From Methanobrevibacter sp. (GTDB taxonomy: Archaea > Methanobacteriota > Methanobacteria > Methanobacteriales > Methanobacteriaceae), in NCBI RefSeq assembly GCF_017468685.1, contig NZ_JAFUHT010000048.1, forward strand, positions 1-36,247: 36,247 nucleotides of DNA, given 5' to 3'. Of this stretch, positions 16,364 through 24,319 are shown one piece after another (positions within the stretch are counted from its first letter, which is position 1; every line of letters starts with the position of its first letter). Position numbers and translations under genes: made by a program. The notes below the pieces were generated by a model. That model was given only the letters and a program-made list of their open reading frames with translations. It was not told the DNA's origin and ran no database searches.

Positions 16364-16380
16364 AAAAAATTCAGACCTCT
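16364..16380 (-). repeat. Right terminal inverted repeat of the insertion sequence
   Basis: AAAAAATTCAGACCTCT is the inverted partner of 15131-15147. The 150 bases between it and the transposase start are AT-rich and hold no gene. Confidence 0.8.
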
Positions 16381-16460
16381 ATATTATTTTTTTATAAGGT
16401 TTATTGTGAAAACTTTAATAGTCATAAACTAAATTATATAATATGGGAGAAAATAATTAC

Positions 16461-17018
16461 ATGGATACTGGAAGGCTTGAAGCATTCTACGATGCAATAA
16501 TTGCAATTATTGTTACTGTTTTGGTTTTGGAATTGCCTCAACCTGCAACAGCCACTCTTGCATCAATGTGGGCTATTAAAACTTCTTATTTTGCTTATCT
16601 TTTAAGTTTTTTAGTCTGTGCAAACCTGTGGCAGTATCATCATCTGATTTATCAGAATGTTGAAAAAATAGATACTAAAATTATCTGGCTGAACATTCTT
16701 TTAATGTTTGTATTTTCATTGATTCCATATTTGACTATTTTTGCAGCGGATTATCCGAATTCATTGCTCACTCAATCATTATACGGTTTGGATTTCATAA
16801 TTGTTGATATAATTTTATATATTATGGCCAAATCATTAGTTAGACTCAATTCGGATCAGGAATACTTAAAGGATGCATTGAACGTTAAAAATGCATTGTA
16901 CATTCCTTTTGCAATTTTCATTGTAGGATTCATCATCGCATTTTTAGGATATCCTATAGCCATAAGTATTTGCTGCTTGATTACAATTGTTCGGTCTATA
17001 ATTCTTTCATTGAAATAA
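16461..17018 (+). CDS. TMEM175-family (DUF1211) potassium channel homologue
   Basis: The 185-residue protein has about six membrane segments and begins MDTGRLEAFYDAIIAIIVTV. That matches the RxxxFSDG opening of prokaryotic TMEM175 K+ channels, here with Tyr in place of Ser. The family forms tetrameric K+-permeable channels with a hydrophobic gate. An upstream in-frame ATG at 16443 lies inside the TATA region (AAATTATATAAT, 16432-16443). The ATG at 16461 is 24 bases from the TATA centre, which fits a leaderless start and homologue N-termini. The next gene, also membrane-bound, follows after 47 bases. Confidence 0.88.
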   Translation: MDTGRLEAFYDAIIAIIVTVLVLELPQPATATLASMWAIKTSYFAYLLSFLVCANLWQYHHLIYQNVEKIDTKIIWLNILLMFVFSLIPYLTIFAADYPNSLLTQSLYGLDFIIVDIILYIMAKSLVRLNSDQEYLKDALNVKNALYIPFAIFIVGFIIAFLGYPIAISICCLITIVRSIILSLK

Positions 17019-17065
17019 GAAAAATTAAATAAAATGAACTATTAACTTTAATTAGGTGAATAAAA

Positions 17066-17845
17066 GTGAATATGGTTGCACTATCTGGTGTTGAATTAGT
17101 TATTGAATTAGTTATATTTTTTCTTTTAGTGGGAATTGGTATATTTGTAGTTAAAATAATGAAGAATTCTGATAATAAATTTCTAAATCCCACTGAATAC
17201 CTTCCATTAGAAGAAATACAATCAATTAAACAGGGTTATTTTCTGATAATGATGGGATTGTGTTTTGTTGTTGTATTATACTCACTTTCATTTAATAGTT
17301 CTGATTTAGTGTATTTTGCGATATTTGACATTATCATTTCATTGTATGTTGTGATTACAATAGATAAAACTTCAAACTGGCACAAATTACTGATATTTCT
17401 TTTGGTTCCTTTTGGTTCTTTAACATTTTTGGTGTATGGATATACATTAGTAAGTTATCTTGATTTAATTCATATTCCAGTATTTTTATATCTGATCAAG
17501 TATTATTATGATGGTTTTAAAATATATACTGAGAATAACAGTTTGGGAATTACTATTGTTTTGCTGTTTGTAATCATATTCGTCAGTTTCTTTGTAACAA
17601 TTCTAGTTGAAAGTGTTAATCCTTTGGATTCTCTTGTAATGGTTTCCAATGCATTTACAAGTAATGGTTATGCAGTTTTAGGACATTCAATTCCTGGAAA
17701 AGTAAACAGTTTATTCCTGGTATGGTCAGGGTATCTGATATCAGGTGTAGGTACGGCCACATTAACCGTAGCTTTGTTAACCAGATATTATAATAAAAAA
17801 TTCGAAAGACTGGAAGAGTTAATAAAAAAGAATAATGAGAATTAA
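17066..17845 (+). CDS. Membrane protein with a potassium-channel-like pore loop
   Basis: The 259-residue protein has several hydrophobic segments (about 9-31, 57-77, 81-99, 105-147 and 164-185). Near the C-terminus a re-entrant loop is followed by a last helix: NPLDSLVMVSNAFTSNGYAV, then FLVWSGYLISGVGTATLTVALL. This resembles the pore helix, filter and inner helix of K+ channels and of TrkH/KtrB transporters. The filter reads TSNGYA instead of TVGYGD. The charged tail KKFERLEELIKK may be a coiled coil. A GTG start follows AGGTGA at 17054-17059; an ATG lies two codons later. Its stop overlaps the convergent flavodoxin gene by four bases. Confidence 0.7.
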   Translation: MNMVALSGVELVIELVIFFLLVGIGIFVVKIMKNSDNKFLNPTEYLPLEEIQSIKQGYFLIMMGLCFVVVLYSLSFNSSDLVYFAIFDIIISLYVVITIDKTSNWHKLLIFLLVPFGSLTFLVYGYTLVSYLDLIHIPVFLYLIKYYYDGFKIYTENNSLGITIVLLFVIIFVSFFVTILVESVNPLDSLVMVSNAFTSNGYAVLGHSIPGKVNSLFLVWSGYLISGVGTATLTVALLTRYYNKKFERLEELIKKNNEN

Positions 17846-18249
17846 CTGATTATTCTTTTTGCAAATTCCTGAGCATCTCTTAAATCATCATCATTCGGTC
17901 TTCCTCTATGGACGATTTTAAATGCTCCTCTGCAGTGGAATTCTTCTTCACTCATTTTAATTCCTTTTGCTTCAACTTCTTTTTTAACTTGTCCGTAAGT
18001 GGATTCGATTAGGGCAGCTGATGAGAAATTAACAACTTCTCCAACATTGACGTTGATGTTGGCAATGAAATCTTTTATTTTGGAGTCGATTCCAGCTGCA
18101 TAAATTGCACTTCCTAAAAATAGGATGTCGATATCTTCTGTTAATGGTTCATCTACTGTTTTTGCTTCGACATTGATTGCAGAGCCGATTGCTTCTGCAA
18201 GTTTTTTGGTATGTCCGGTTTTTGTGTAGTATCTAATTGCAATTTTCAT
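17842..18249 (-). CDS. Flavodoxin-like protein
   Basis: The 135-residue protein starts MKIAIRYYTKTGHTKKLAEA; the TKTGHTKK segment is the FMN-phosphate loop of flavodoxins. FLGSAIYAAGID near residue 48 matches the second flavin loop. It would carry electrons between redox enzymes using FMN. It lies 45 bases downstream of the UPF0173 gene on the same strand and has its own TATA-like GTATATATAATG about 30 bases upstream. Confidence 0.88.
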   Translation of the reverse strand: MKIAIRYYTKTGHTKKLAEAIGSAINVEAKTVDEPLTEDIDILFLGSAIYAAGIDSKIKDFIANINVNVGEVVNFSSAALIESTYGQVKKEVEAKGIKMSEEEFHCRGAFKIVHRGRPNDDDLRDAQEFAKRIIS

Positions 18250-18294
18250 TTAAACACCTTAATTAAATTTTAACTTTTCATTATATATACTTTG

Positions 18295-18984
18295 TTAAAA
18301 TTCAAGTGTTTCCATTACTTTTGGCAATAATGTTTCGGAATTTTTAACCAATTTTTTAAATTGTTCACCATCCTGTGCAATTGACGGAAATGAATTGTAG
18401 TGCATAGGTATTACGAATTTCGGATTAATCCATTCAGCGGCAATTGAGGCTTCATGAGGATCCATCGTAAATATATTACCTATTGGTAAAAGTGCAATAT
18501 CCGGTTTATAGACTTCTCCGATTACAAATTTCATATCGCTAAACAATCCTGTATCTCCGGCATGAAAAACTTTCAAATTATTATCAAAAGTAAATAGAAA
18601 GCTTCCTGGATTTCCGGCATAAGGCAAATCAATTTTAAAATCAAGGCTTGAGGAATGTTTGGCATCAAGCATTCTGATTTCAATATCTTCAATTTTGATT
18701 GAGGCACCACAGTTGATTCCTATTGCATTGATGCCTTCTTTTTGAAGATGAATGGAAATTTCATAGTTTGCAATTACTACCAAATTGGGATTGTTTTTTG
18801 CTATTTCAATGACATCTCCAAAATGATCTGCATGTCCATGGGTAATGCAGACCACATCTGGATGCACATCACTTACCTTTAAAGGACATGCAGGATTTGC
18901 CTGAATGAACGGATCAACAATAATATTTAAACCATTGTCTGATTGCAGTTCAAAAGCAGAATGTCCTAACCACCTAAGTTTCAT
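18295..18984 (-). CDS. UPF0173 metal-dependent hydrolase (metallo-beta-lactamase fold)
   Basis: The 229-residue protein carries the metallo-beta-lactamase motif THGHADHFGD near residue 48, FHAGDTGLF near 140 and PMHYNSFP near 198, which supply the two-metal site. Family members related to UlaG and UPF0173 hydrolyse unknown, possibly phosphorylated or lactone substrates. Its ATG overlaps the TGA of the FrnE-like gene by four bases, indicating translational coupling with that thiol oxidoreductase. Specific chemistry is unknown. Confidence 0.92.
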   Translation of the reverse strand: MKLRWLGHSAFELQSDNGLNIIVDPFIQANPACPLKVSDVHPDVVCITHGHADHFGDVIEIAKNNPNLVVIANYEISIHLQKEGINAIGINCGASIKIEDIEIRMLDAKHSSSLDFKIDLPYAGNPGSFLFTFDNNLKVFHAGDTGLFSDMKFVIGEVYKPDIALLPIGNIFTMDPHEASIAAEWINPKFVIPMHYNSFPSIAQDGEQFKKLVKNSETLLPKVMETLEF

Positions 18985-19670
18985 ATTTTACAGACTCCGT
19001 CAGCACAGTTATCAGTATCCTTATCATCATCCACTTCATTTTCTGATACAATCTGGCTTAAGACACTTTTAAAATCCTCATAGGACAATGCTCCTGGAAT
19101 GGAATATTTACCATCAAAAAGATAAAATGGCACGGCATGAACTCCTCCATTAAATGCAATATCCTCATCCTGCTGGACTTGAGTGTCATACAAGTCACTT
19201 TCAAGCACTTCTTTAATGTCGTCTTCTTTAAGCCCGGCCTTAACACCGGTTTTCATCAATACATCAAAATCGGCCAATTTCAGGTTTTCTACAAAATATG
19301 CATCAAATAACAATGTAGCCAAATCACTTGCAATTTCAGGGTGTCTGTCTTCAGCCAATTTCATCAGTCTGTGTGCATCACGGGTGTTTGTATAGAGTGT
19401 TGTTTCATACTTGAAATCTATTCCCTCATCAATTCCCAAACTGGAAATCTGTGATACTTGCTTTTTAGCATCATCAATGGATAAACCATATTTGAGTGCA
19501 AATCTCTCAACTGTTGTGGACTCAACATCTTTCGGTGCATTTTGATCAAGCTCAAAAGCCCTGATGTTAAATTCAACATCCAAATTCAAATCTTTTATGG
19601 CTCTTTTCAGTCGTGTATTTCCAATATAGCAGTACGGACATGCAAAGTCGCTCCAATATGTGATTTTCAT
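18981..19670 (-). CDS. DsbA-family oxidoreductase, FrnE-like
   Basis: The 229-residue protein begins MKITYWSDFACPYCYIGNTR, a thioredoxin-fold DsbA/FrnE start with the redox pair Cys11/Cys14. GVHAVPFYLFDGKYSIPGA near residue 180 is the cis-Pro loop. An extra C-terminal tail has two cysteines (DNCADGVCKI), as FrnE proteins often do. FrnE acts in the cytosol as a disulfide isomerase and in oxidative defence. A longer in-frame start exists upstream, but GAGGT at 19679-19683 fits the ATG at 19670. The gene diverges from an HxlR regulator. Confidence 0.92.
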   Translation of the reverse strand: MKITYWSDFACPYCYIGNTRLKRAIKDLNLDVEFNIRAFELDQNAPKDVESTTVERFALKYGLSIDDAKKQVSQISSLGIDEGIDFKYETTLYTNTRDAHRLMKLAEDRHPEIASDLATLLFDAYFVENLKLADFDVLMKTGVKAGLKEDDIKEVLESDLYDTQVQQDEDIAFNGGVHAVPFYLFDGKYSIPGALSYEDFKSVLSQIVSENEVDDDKDTDNCADGVCKI

Positions 19671-19720
19671 ATTTATTACCTCAACAAAATATATAAAATA
19701 TTTGACTAATAAATAGATAA

Positions 19721-19736
19721 GTAACTCATAAATTAC
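19721..19736. promoter_or_regulatory. Imperfect palindrome between frnE-like and hxlR-like genes
   Basis: GTAACTCATAAATTAC has GTAA/TTAC arms and matches its own complement at 12 of 16 positions. It lies 13 bases upstream of the HxlR start and beside the FrnE-side TATA (TTTTATATATTTT, minus strand, about 19701-19689). It could be the HxlR operator controlling both directions. This is inference. Confidence 0.4.
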
Positions 19737-19748
19737 CTGGCTGATACT

Positions 19749-20123
19749 ATGGTTGAGAATAATATATGTCCAATCGGAAACACTCTTGATGTATTTAATC
19801 GAAAATGGATTTTCTGCATAATGTCCAATATCTATAATGGTAAAACCCATTTCAATGAGTTCAAACAGATGAATCCGACAATAAGCAATCATGTGCTTGC
19901 TCAAACTTTAAAATATATGGAAGAACAAGACATGGTTGTAAAAACAGTCATTGATGAGGTTCACAACAAAACAGAATATTCATTAACTGAAAAGGGTTTG
20001 AAGACAAATAAGATATTATATGAGATAACTTCCTATTTTTTCAATGAATTGGATGATACTCGAAGTGAGAATGAAAAAGAGAATCTTCTGGCGGAATATC
20101 GTGAAGTTTACGGTATCAGGTAA
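19749..20123 (+). CDS. HxlR-family transcriptional regulator
   Basis: The 124-residue winged-helix protein begins MVENNICPIGNTLDVFNRKW. HxlR proteins have this opening, and Cys7 is the residue that senses electrophiles or oxidants in several members. The helix-turn-helix is around FNEFKQMNPTISNHVLAQTL (residues 37-56) and the wing is near NKTEYSLTEKG. It diverges from the FrnE/UPF0173/flavodoxin genes and precedes an Old Yellow Enzyme gene by 50 bases, so it probably controls a thiol or electrophile response. Confidence 0.93.
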   Translation: MVENNICPIGNTLDVFNRKWIFCIMSNIYNGKTHFNEFKQMNPTISNHVLAQTLKYMEEQDMVVKTVIDEVHNKTEYSLTEKGLKTNKILYEITSYFFNELDDTRSENEKENLLAEYREVYGIR

Positions 20124-20173
20124 GTTTAAAATTACTTATTTCTTTTTATACTATTTTTAACTAATTAATTTTC

Positions 20174-21166
20174 ATGAAAACAATTTTTGATCAATGCAAA
20201 TTAGGGGATTTAACACTTAAAAGTCGTATTATAAGGACCGGTTTGTGGGAATCTCAGCAAAATGACTTGAATGCAATATATGAAAGATATGAAAAGATTG
20301 CTTCAAGCGGTGTTGGACTTATAACTTCGGAATTATACTCCATTTATCCAAAAGACAAATTTGTGGAACACTCATTTAGAATGGATAATTTGAACTTCAT
20401 GACAATGGCTTCTAAAATCGCTGAAATATGTCACAGCTATGATGTTCCCATTCTGGGTCAGGTGGAATTCATAAAATTCAATCGTGGAATTGATTTGGAC
20501 ATTTCAGTCAATGACCTGACTATTGAAGACATCAGAAAAATCCAATCGGATATTATTGAAGCTGCCCAAAAATTAAAGGTAGCAGGTTTTGATGGAATAC
20601 AGTTGTCAGTGGGAAACAATTTCTTTTTGTCAAAATTCATCAATCCATACTATAACCAGCGTGAAGATGATTATGGTGGAAACGTGTTCAACCGCATGAG
20701 ATTGGTTCTGGAACTGGTAAAGGTGATGAAGGATAATCTGGGCATGCATATTTCCGTTAAGGTCAATACATTTGATGAGCGAAAGGACGGTTTTGATTCA
20801 GCTGAAAGTCTTGAAGCATGCAGGCTGCTTGAAAAAGTTGGTGTAGATTCACTGCAGGTAACAAGGCCACTGTCTCCACTGTATTTCACTAAGAAATTGT
20901 CCAGTGAAGATGAACTGCTTGAATACACAAACAAACTGATTAAATCAGTTGATGTTCCAGTTATTGTTGGTGGAGGATTCAGTGACATGAATCATATGAA
21001 TGAATTGATCAACGGTACTAATATTGAGTATATGTCAATGTACAGGCCGTTTGTGGCGCAAAGAGACTTTTTGGTTGATTGGAAACGTAATGGTGAAGGC
21101 AAGTCAAGATGTCTGATGTGCAATAACTGTTACAGGACCAAGAAAAGCAATTGTTATCATTTTTAA
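20174..21166 (+). CDS. NADH:flavin oxidoreductase, Old Yellow Enzyme family
   Basis: The 330-residue protein is a single FMN-binding barrel. DGIQLSVGNNFFLSKFINPY (near residue 140) and the RED-YGG-N-R segment that follows are typical of the family, as is the late PVIVGGGF strand near residue 261. The C-terminus has CLMCNNCYRTKKSNC, a cysteine cluster seen in the iron-sulfur branch of the family. These enzymes reduce activated alkenes. It follows an HxlR regulator on the same strand and probably belongs to the same redox response. Confidence 0.92.
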   Translation: MKTIFDQCKLGDLTLKSRIIRTGLWESQQNDLNAIYERYEKIASSGVGLITSELYSIYPKDKFVEHSFRMDNLNFMTMASKIAEICHSYDVPILGQVEFIKFNRGIDLDISVNDLTIEDIRKIQSDIIEAAQKLKVAGFDGIQLSVGNNFFLSKFINPYYNQREDDYGGNVFNRMRLVLELVKVMKDNLGMHISVKVNTFDERKDGFDSAESLEACRLLEKVGVDSLQVTRPLSPLYFTKKLSSEDELLEYTNKLIKSVDVPVIVGGGFSDMNHMNELINGTNIEYMSMYRPFVAQRDFLVDWKRNGEGKSRCLMCNNCYRTKKSNCYHF

Positions 21167-21226
21167 TTTGTTAATTTTATTAATAATACTTTATTTTCTA
21201 TTTATTTTTATTTTTAATAAAAAGTT

Positions 21227-21865
21227 TTGTCTGATAATGCTGTTGGAATGATAGCAGGGAATGCATTGTTGATGAATTATTTTCTTGATGATGATTATTC
21301 AAAAAAGTCATACACTGAAATTCAGAATATAATTGGTGAAAAATTCAAATATAAACGAGTTGAAAAAATTCAAAAAGAAGTTTTTGATGTATTTTCAATT
21401 GATAAAGAATTTGTTAAAGAAATATTGAAAAACCCTATCACTAATGAATTTCAAACATTAATATTAAAAAATATTGTTAAAACTAGATTGAATACTGCTA
21501 TTCTCCTTATGGGGTTTGAAGATAATAATGCTAAAATCAGTGAAATTGGTGATGGAGGAATTGAGGATTATAATCAAATTAATTTCAATACAATAGGCTC
21601 TGGTTCAATTCAAGCACAAAATACATTATTATTCCAACATCATTCTAGGCAGGATGACTTAAAAACAAAATTGTATAATGTTTTTAAAGCTAAAAAGAAT
21701 GCGGAAGTAATGCAAGGTGTCGGTAAAGAAACTGATATTGGATACTTAACTCAGGATGGAGTTAGAATGCTTGATGAGAAAAGTATTAATATTCTTGATG
21801 AGATATATAATATTGAATTGAATTGTGGTAAAAAACACCATATGCTTGATGAGTTAAATATTTAA
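21227..21865 (+). pseudogene. N-terminally truncated Ntn-hydrolase (proteasome-beta/HslV-like) protein
   Basis: The 212-residue frame opens with SDNAVGMIAGNALLMNYFLDD, which matches the third strand and first helix of HslV or proteasome beta subunits (compare the KVIAGFAGG segment of HslV). Later ILLMGFEDNNAKISEIG, FNTIGSGSIQAQNTLL and MQGVGKETDIGYL match the central and C-terminal strands. The first 40 or so residues of such proteins, which hold the nucleophile Thr1 and Lys33, are missing. The 60 bases upstream are AT-rich and non-coding. The only start is TTG with no ribosome binding site. The family call is mine from motif similarity. Confidence 0.6.
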
Positions 21866-21883
21866 TATTCCGAGGTGGTTTTA

Positions 21884-22033
21884 ATGTATGAAGAAGAATT
21901 TGATGAATTAAAATTTAATGTAAATCGGGGAAGAGATGCATTTATTGAACAAGTTTTAAATGTTATTGATGTTGTTTCTGATAGTGAAAAAAAAGGAAAT
22001 ATCAGATTTACTAGATATTTAACCTTTTTTTAA
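21884..22033 (+). CDS. Small uncharacterised protein
   Basis: A 49-residue frame starts MYEEEFDELKFNVNRGRDAF with a strong site, GAGGTGG at 21872-21878. It is 18 bases after the truncated Ntn-hydrolase and probably once formed an operon with it. The last ten codons follow an A8 run. Dropping one A gives a different ending, SEKKEISDLLDI then stop, which looks more natural, so a recent frameshift or sequencing error is possible. Function unknown. Confidence 0.5.
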   Translation: MYEEEFDELKFNVNRGRDAFIEQVLNVIDVVSDSEKKGNIRFTRYLTFF

Positions 22034-22103
22034 TCATTATCAATTAATTGATTTGTGAACATATTATACGTTAAACTGATTTAAACCAACCATTTTTTTT
22101 AAT

Positions 22104-23465
22104 ATGAATGAAAACCTCGACTTAATCACTGGAAATCCAAGAAAAGCCATTAACAAATTGGCTTTTCCAACAATATTTTCAATGCTTCTGATGTTTTTGA
22201 ACAATCTCATTGACAGCTTTTGGGTTTCAGGATTGAATGCTGATGCTTTGGCTGCACTTGGATTTATCTCTCCGTTGTATCTGGTTATAATAGGTCTTGG
22301 CAATGGTGTAGGTGCCGGTGCGAACTCACTGATTTCAAGGTATGTTGGAGCCCAACGTTTTGAAGATGCAAATAATGCAGTTATGCACTCAATAATTTTA
22401 ACACTTGTCGTGTCTGTAATAGTTTTAATAGTAGGTATTTTCTTTTTTGATGATTTAATTGTTTTGCTTGGTGCATCAAGTGTTAGCACATATTGCCTAA
22501 GTTATGGTCAAATTATATTTTTGTTGAATATTGTTTTTCTCTTACCTAATGTAACTGCAAGTATCTTCAGGGCTGAAGGTGATGTGGCTCGTGCAACCAA
22601 TCCGTTGATGTTTACCGCCATTTTAAATATGATAATTGATCCGATATTCATATACTCATTGGATTTGGGGATTTTTGGAGCGGGGCTTGCAACAGTGATT
22701 GCATCATTTGTAGGATATGTCTGGATGCTATACTGGATTTTTGTCAAAAAAGATACTTTTTTCAAGTTTGAATTTAGCTTTTACAGGCGAAAATTAAAAA
22801 TATATAAGAAAATAATGGTTGTTTCACTTCCTGCAGCAACAGAAGAGATAATATTTGCTCTTGTTGCAATTATTTTAAACTTTTTAATCATGTCAACTGC
22901 TGGAGTTTCAGAAGTGGCTTCATTTACGATTGCATGGAGGTTCATATCAATTGCATTCCTGCCATGTATGGCGATTGGAATTGCAACAATAACCGTATCA
23001 GGTGTGGCATACGGAGCCCGCAGCTGGGAAAACTTCAATGAGACAATCAAATATGCTACACTACTGAGTCTGGCAGTTACGGTTATTATTTGTGCAATAT
23101 TTTTTGTTTTTGCATATCCAATTTGTGAGATTTTCAATTTTCAGGCAGGTGATTTGTCATTAGTGGACAGGTCTGCTCAAATATTGCAGATTATGGTATT
23201 TTATAATGTTTTAATTCCGTTTGGGGCAACAGCAGCATATACCTATCAGGGTGTAGGTTCGGGATTTAAATCTTTAGGATTGACAGTTTTAAGGGAACTC
23301 GTTTTAAGTATGCTTTTTGCATATCTGATGGGAATAATATTGAATATGGGTGTTTTTGGAGTATACTTAGGTGCAATAATTGGAATGAATCTGGGCTCTG
23401 TTATAGGTTTTGTGTGCATTTGGGTATTTAATATCAAATTCAAAAAGGTGATTCTTCAAAAATAG
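22104..23465 (+). CDS. MATE-family multidrug/sodium antiporter
   Basis: The 453-residue protein is an integral membrane protein with twelve predicted helices in two similar halves. The opening NPRKAINKLAFPTIFSMLLM and the NLIDSFWVSGLNADALAALG segment are typical of MATE exporters of the archaeal/DinF-NorM type. These expel drugs or metabolites in exchange for H+ or Na+. A TATA-like CATATTATAC at 22058-22067 lies about 40 bases upstream. The TPR gene follows after 56 bases. Confidence 0.95.
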   Translation: MNENLDLITGNPRKAINKLAFPTIFSMLLMFLNNLIDSFWVSGLNADALAALGFISPLYLVIIGLGNGVGAGANSLISRYVGAQRFEDANNAVMHSIILTLVVSVIVLIVGIFFFDDLIVLLGASSVSTYCLSYGQIIFLLNIVFLLPNVTASIFRAEGDVARATNPLMFTAILNMIIDPIFIYSLDLGIFGAGLATVIASFVGYVWMLYWIFVKKDTFFKFEFSFYRRKLKIYKKIMVVSLPAATEEIIFALVAIILNFLIMSTAGVSEVASFTIAWRFISIAFLPCMAIGIATITVSGVAYGARSWENFNETIKYATLLSLAVTVIICAIFFVFAYPICEIFNFQAGDLSLVDRSAQILQIMVFYNVLIPFGATAAYTYQGVGSGFKSLGLTVLRELVLSMLFAYLMGIILNMGVFGVYLGAIIGMNLGSVIGFVCIWVFNIKFKKVILQK

Positions 23466-23521
23466 AAATCTTTTTAATTACTTCGTATATATTATTAAAT
23501 AATATTTTTTCAGGTGATATT

Positions 23522-24319
23522 ATGAAAGAATCAAAAGATGAGCAAGACATTAAAATCAATAAAAGAAGCACTGATAAGGTATTTTTTGAATCAACATTAT
23601 TGCAGCAAATATCTGATGGTATTGATTTTATAAGGGATGAAAGCCGTGAAATTTTAAGGGAAATTGACCTCAGAGGACTTGATGAGGTTGACATTGAAGA
23701 AATAGGTCAAAAGGCATATAATCAAATTTCAGACATTGCCGATGAGATGTCACAGCTTAAATCAGATTTTATCAATGATGAAGATTTTCCAGAATCTATT
23801 AAAGAATCCTCCAAGAATTTCAAGGCTGCATTAAATCGTGATGAAGACTATGTAAGAAGAGCTCAAAGAAGATTGGACAGGACAAATTCAAATGAGTTTG
23901 TCGACAATATCCGTTCTAATGTTAGAGTCATTGAACTTTGTGACAATGCAATTGCAGTTAACTCATCCAATGCTGAAGCATACTATCTTAAAGGTCGTGC
24001 ATTGGTTAACTTGGATAAGTATCCTGAAGCTATTGAAGAGTATATCAATTCTCTGGCTGTTAAAGATGATATTAAAGTATGGATTGCAATCGCTAATGCA
24101 AATACTCTCAATGAGGACTATGCAGATGCCATAAATGTTTATGATTCAGTGTTACAAAGAGATGAAAATTCATTTGATGCGGTTAAAGGAAAAGCACTTG
24201 CATACTATTCATGTGGTGATTATAAAAAAGCTGATGAGGAATTTAAAAAAGCTTCCGAATTGGATTCATTGGATGATTCCTCTAAAAAAATATGGGGTGA
24301 ATGTCTGGAATACATTTAA
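23522..24319 (+). CDS. TPR-repeat protein with helical N-terminal region
   Basis: The 265-residue protein has a charged, probably coiled N-terminal half (residues 1-135) of unknown fold. About three TPR repeats then follow, from residue 145 (AEAYYLKGRALVNLDKYPEA) to 255. TPRs bind partner proteins. AGGTGAT at 23513-23519 precedes the ATG. Its stop overlaps the end of the convergent ABC exporter gene by four bases. A partner cannot be inferred. Confidence 0.85.
   Translation: MKESKDEQDIKINKRSTDKVFFESTLLQQISDGIDFIRDESREILREIDLRGLDEVDIEEIGQKAYNQISDIADEMSQLKSDFINDEDFPESIKESSKNFKAALNRDEDYVRRAQRRLDRTNSNEFVDNIRSNVRVIELCDNAIAVNSSNAEAYYLKGRALVNLDKYPEAIEEYINSLAVKDDIKVWIAIANANTLNEDYADAINVYDSVLQRDENSFDAVKGKALAYYSCGDYKKADEEFKKASELDSLDDSSKKIWGECLEYI

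Larger units (their letters stand above)
15131..16380 (-). mobile_element. Degenerate insertion sequence with terminal inverted repeats
   Basis: The element is about 1.25 kb. Its ends are AGGGGTCTGAATTTTTT (15131-15147) and the complement of AAAAAATTCAGACCTCT (16364-16380), matching at 16 of 17 positions, with weaker similarity a few bases further out. Between them lies one broken DDE transposase gene on the minus strand. No target-site duplication could be recognised. Size, host and transposase style suggest the ISM1-like group known from Methanobrevibacter, but this is not proven from sequence alone. Confidence 0.8.

Noticed and set aside
16194-16397. Plus-strand 67-codon frame at the insertion sequence end
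   Set aside because: It is low-complexity AT-rich sequence crossing the terminal inverted repeat, opposite to the transposase.
19671-19904. Upstream extension of the FrnE-like frame
   Set aside because: It runs antisense through the HxlR gene start; the ATG at 19670 has a ribosome binding site and gives the conserved family N-terminus.
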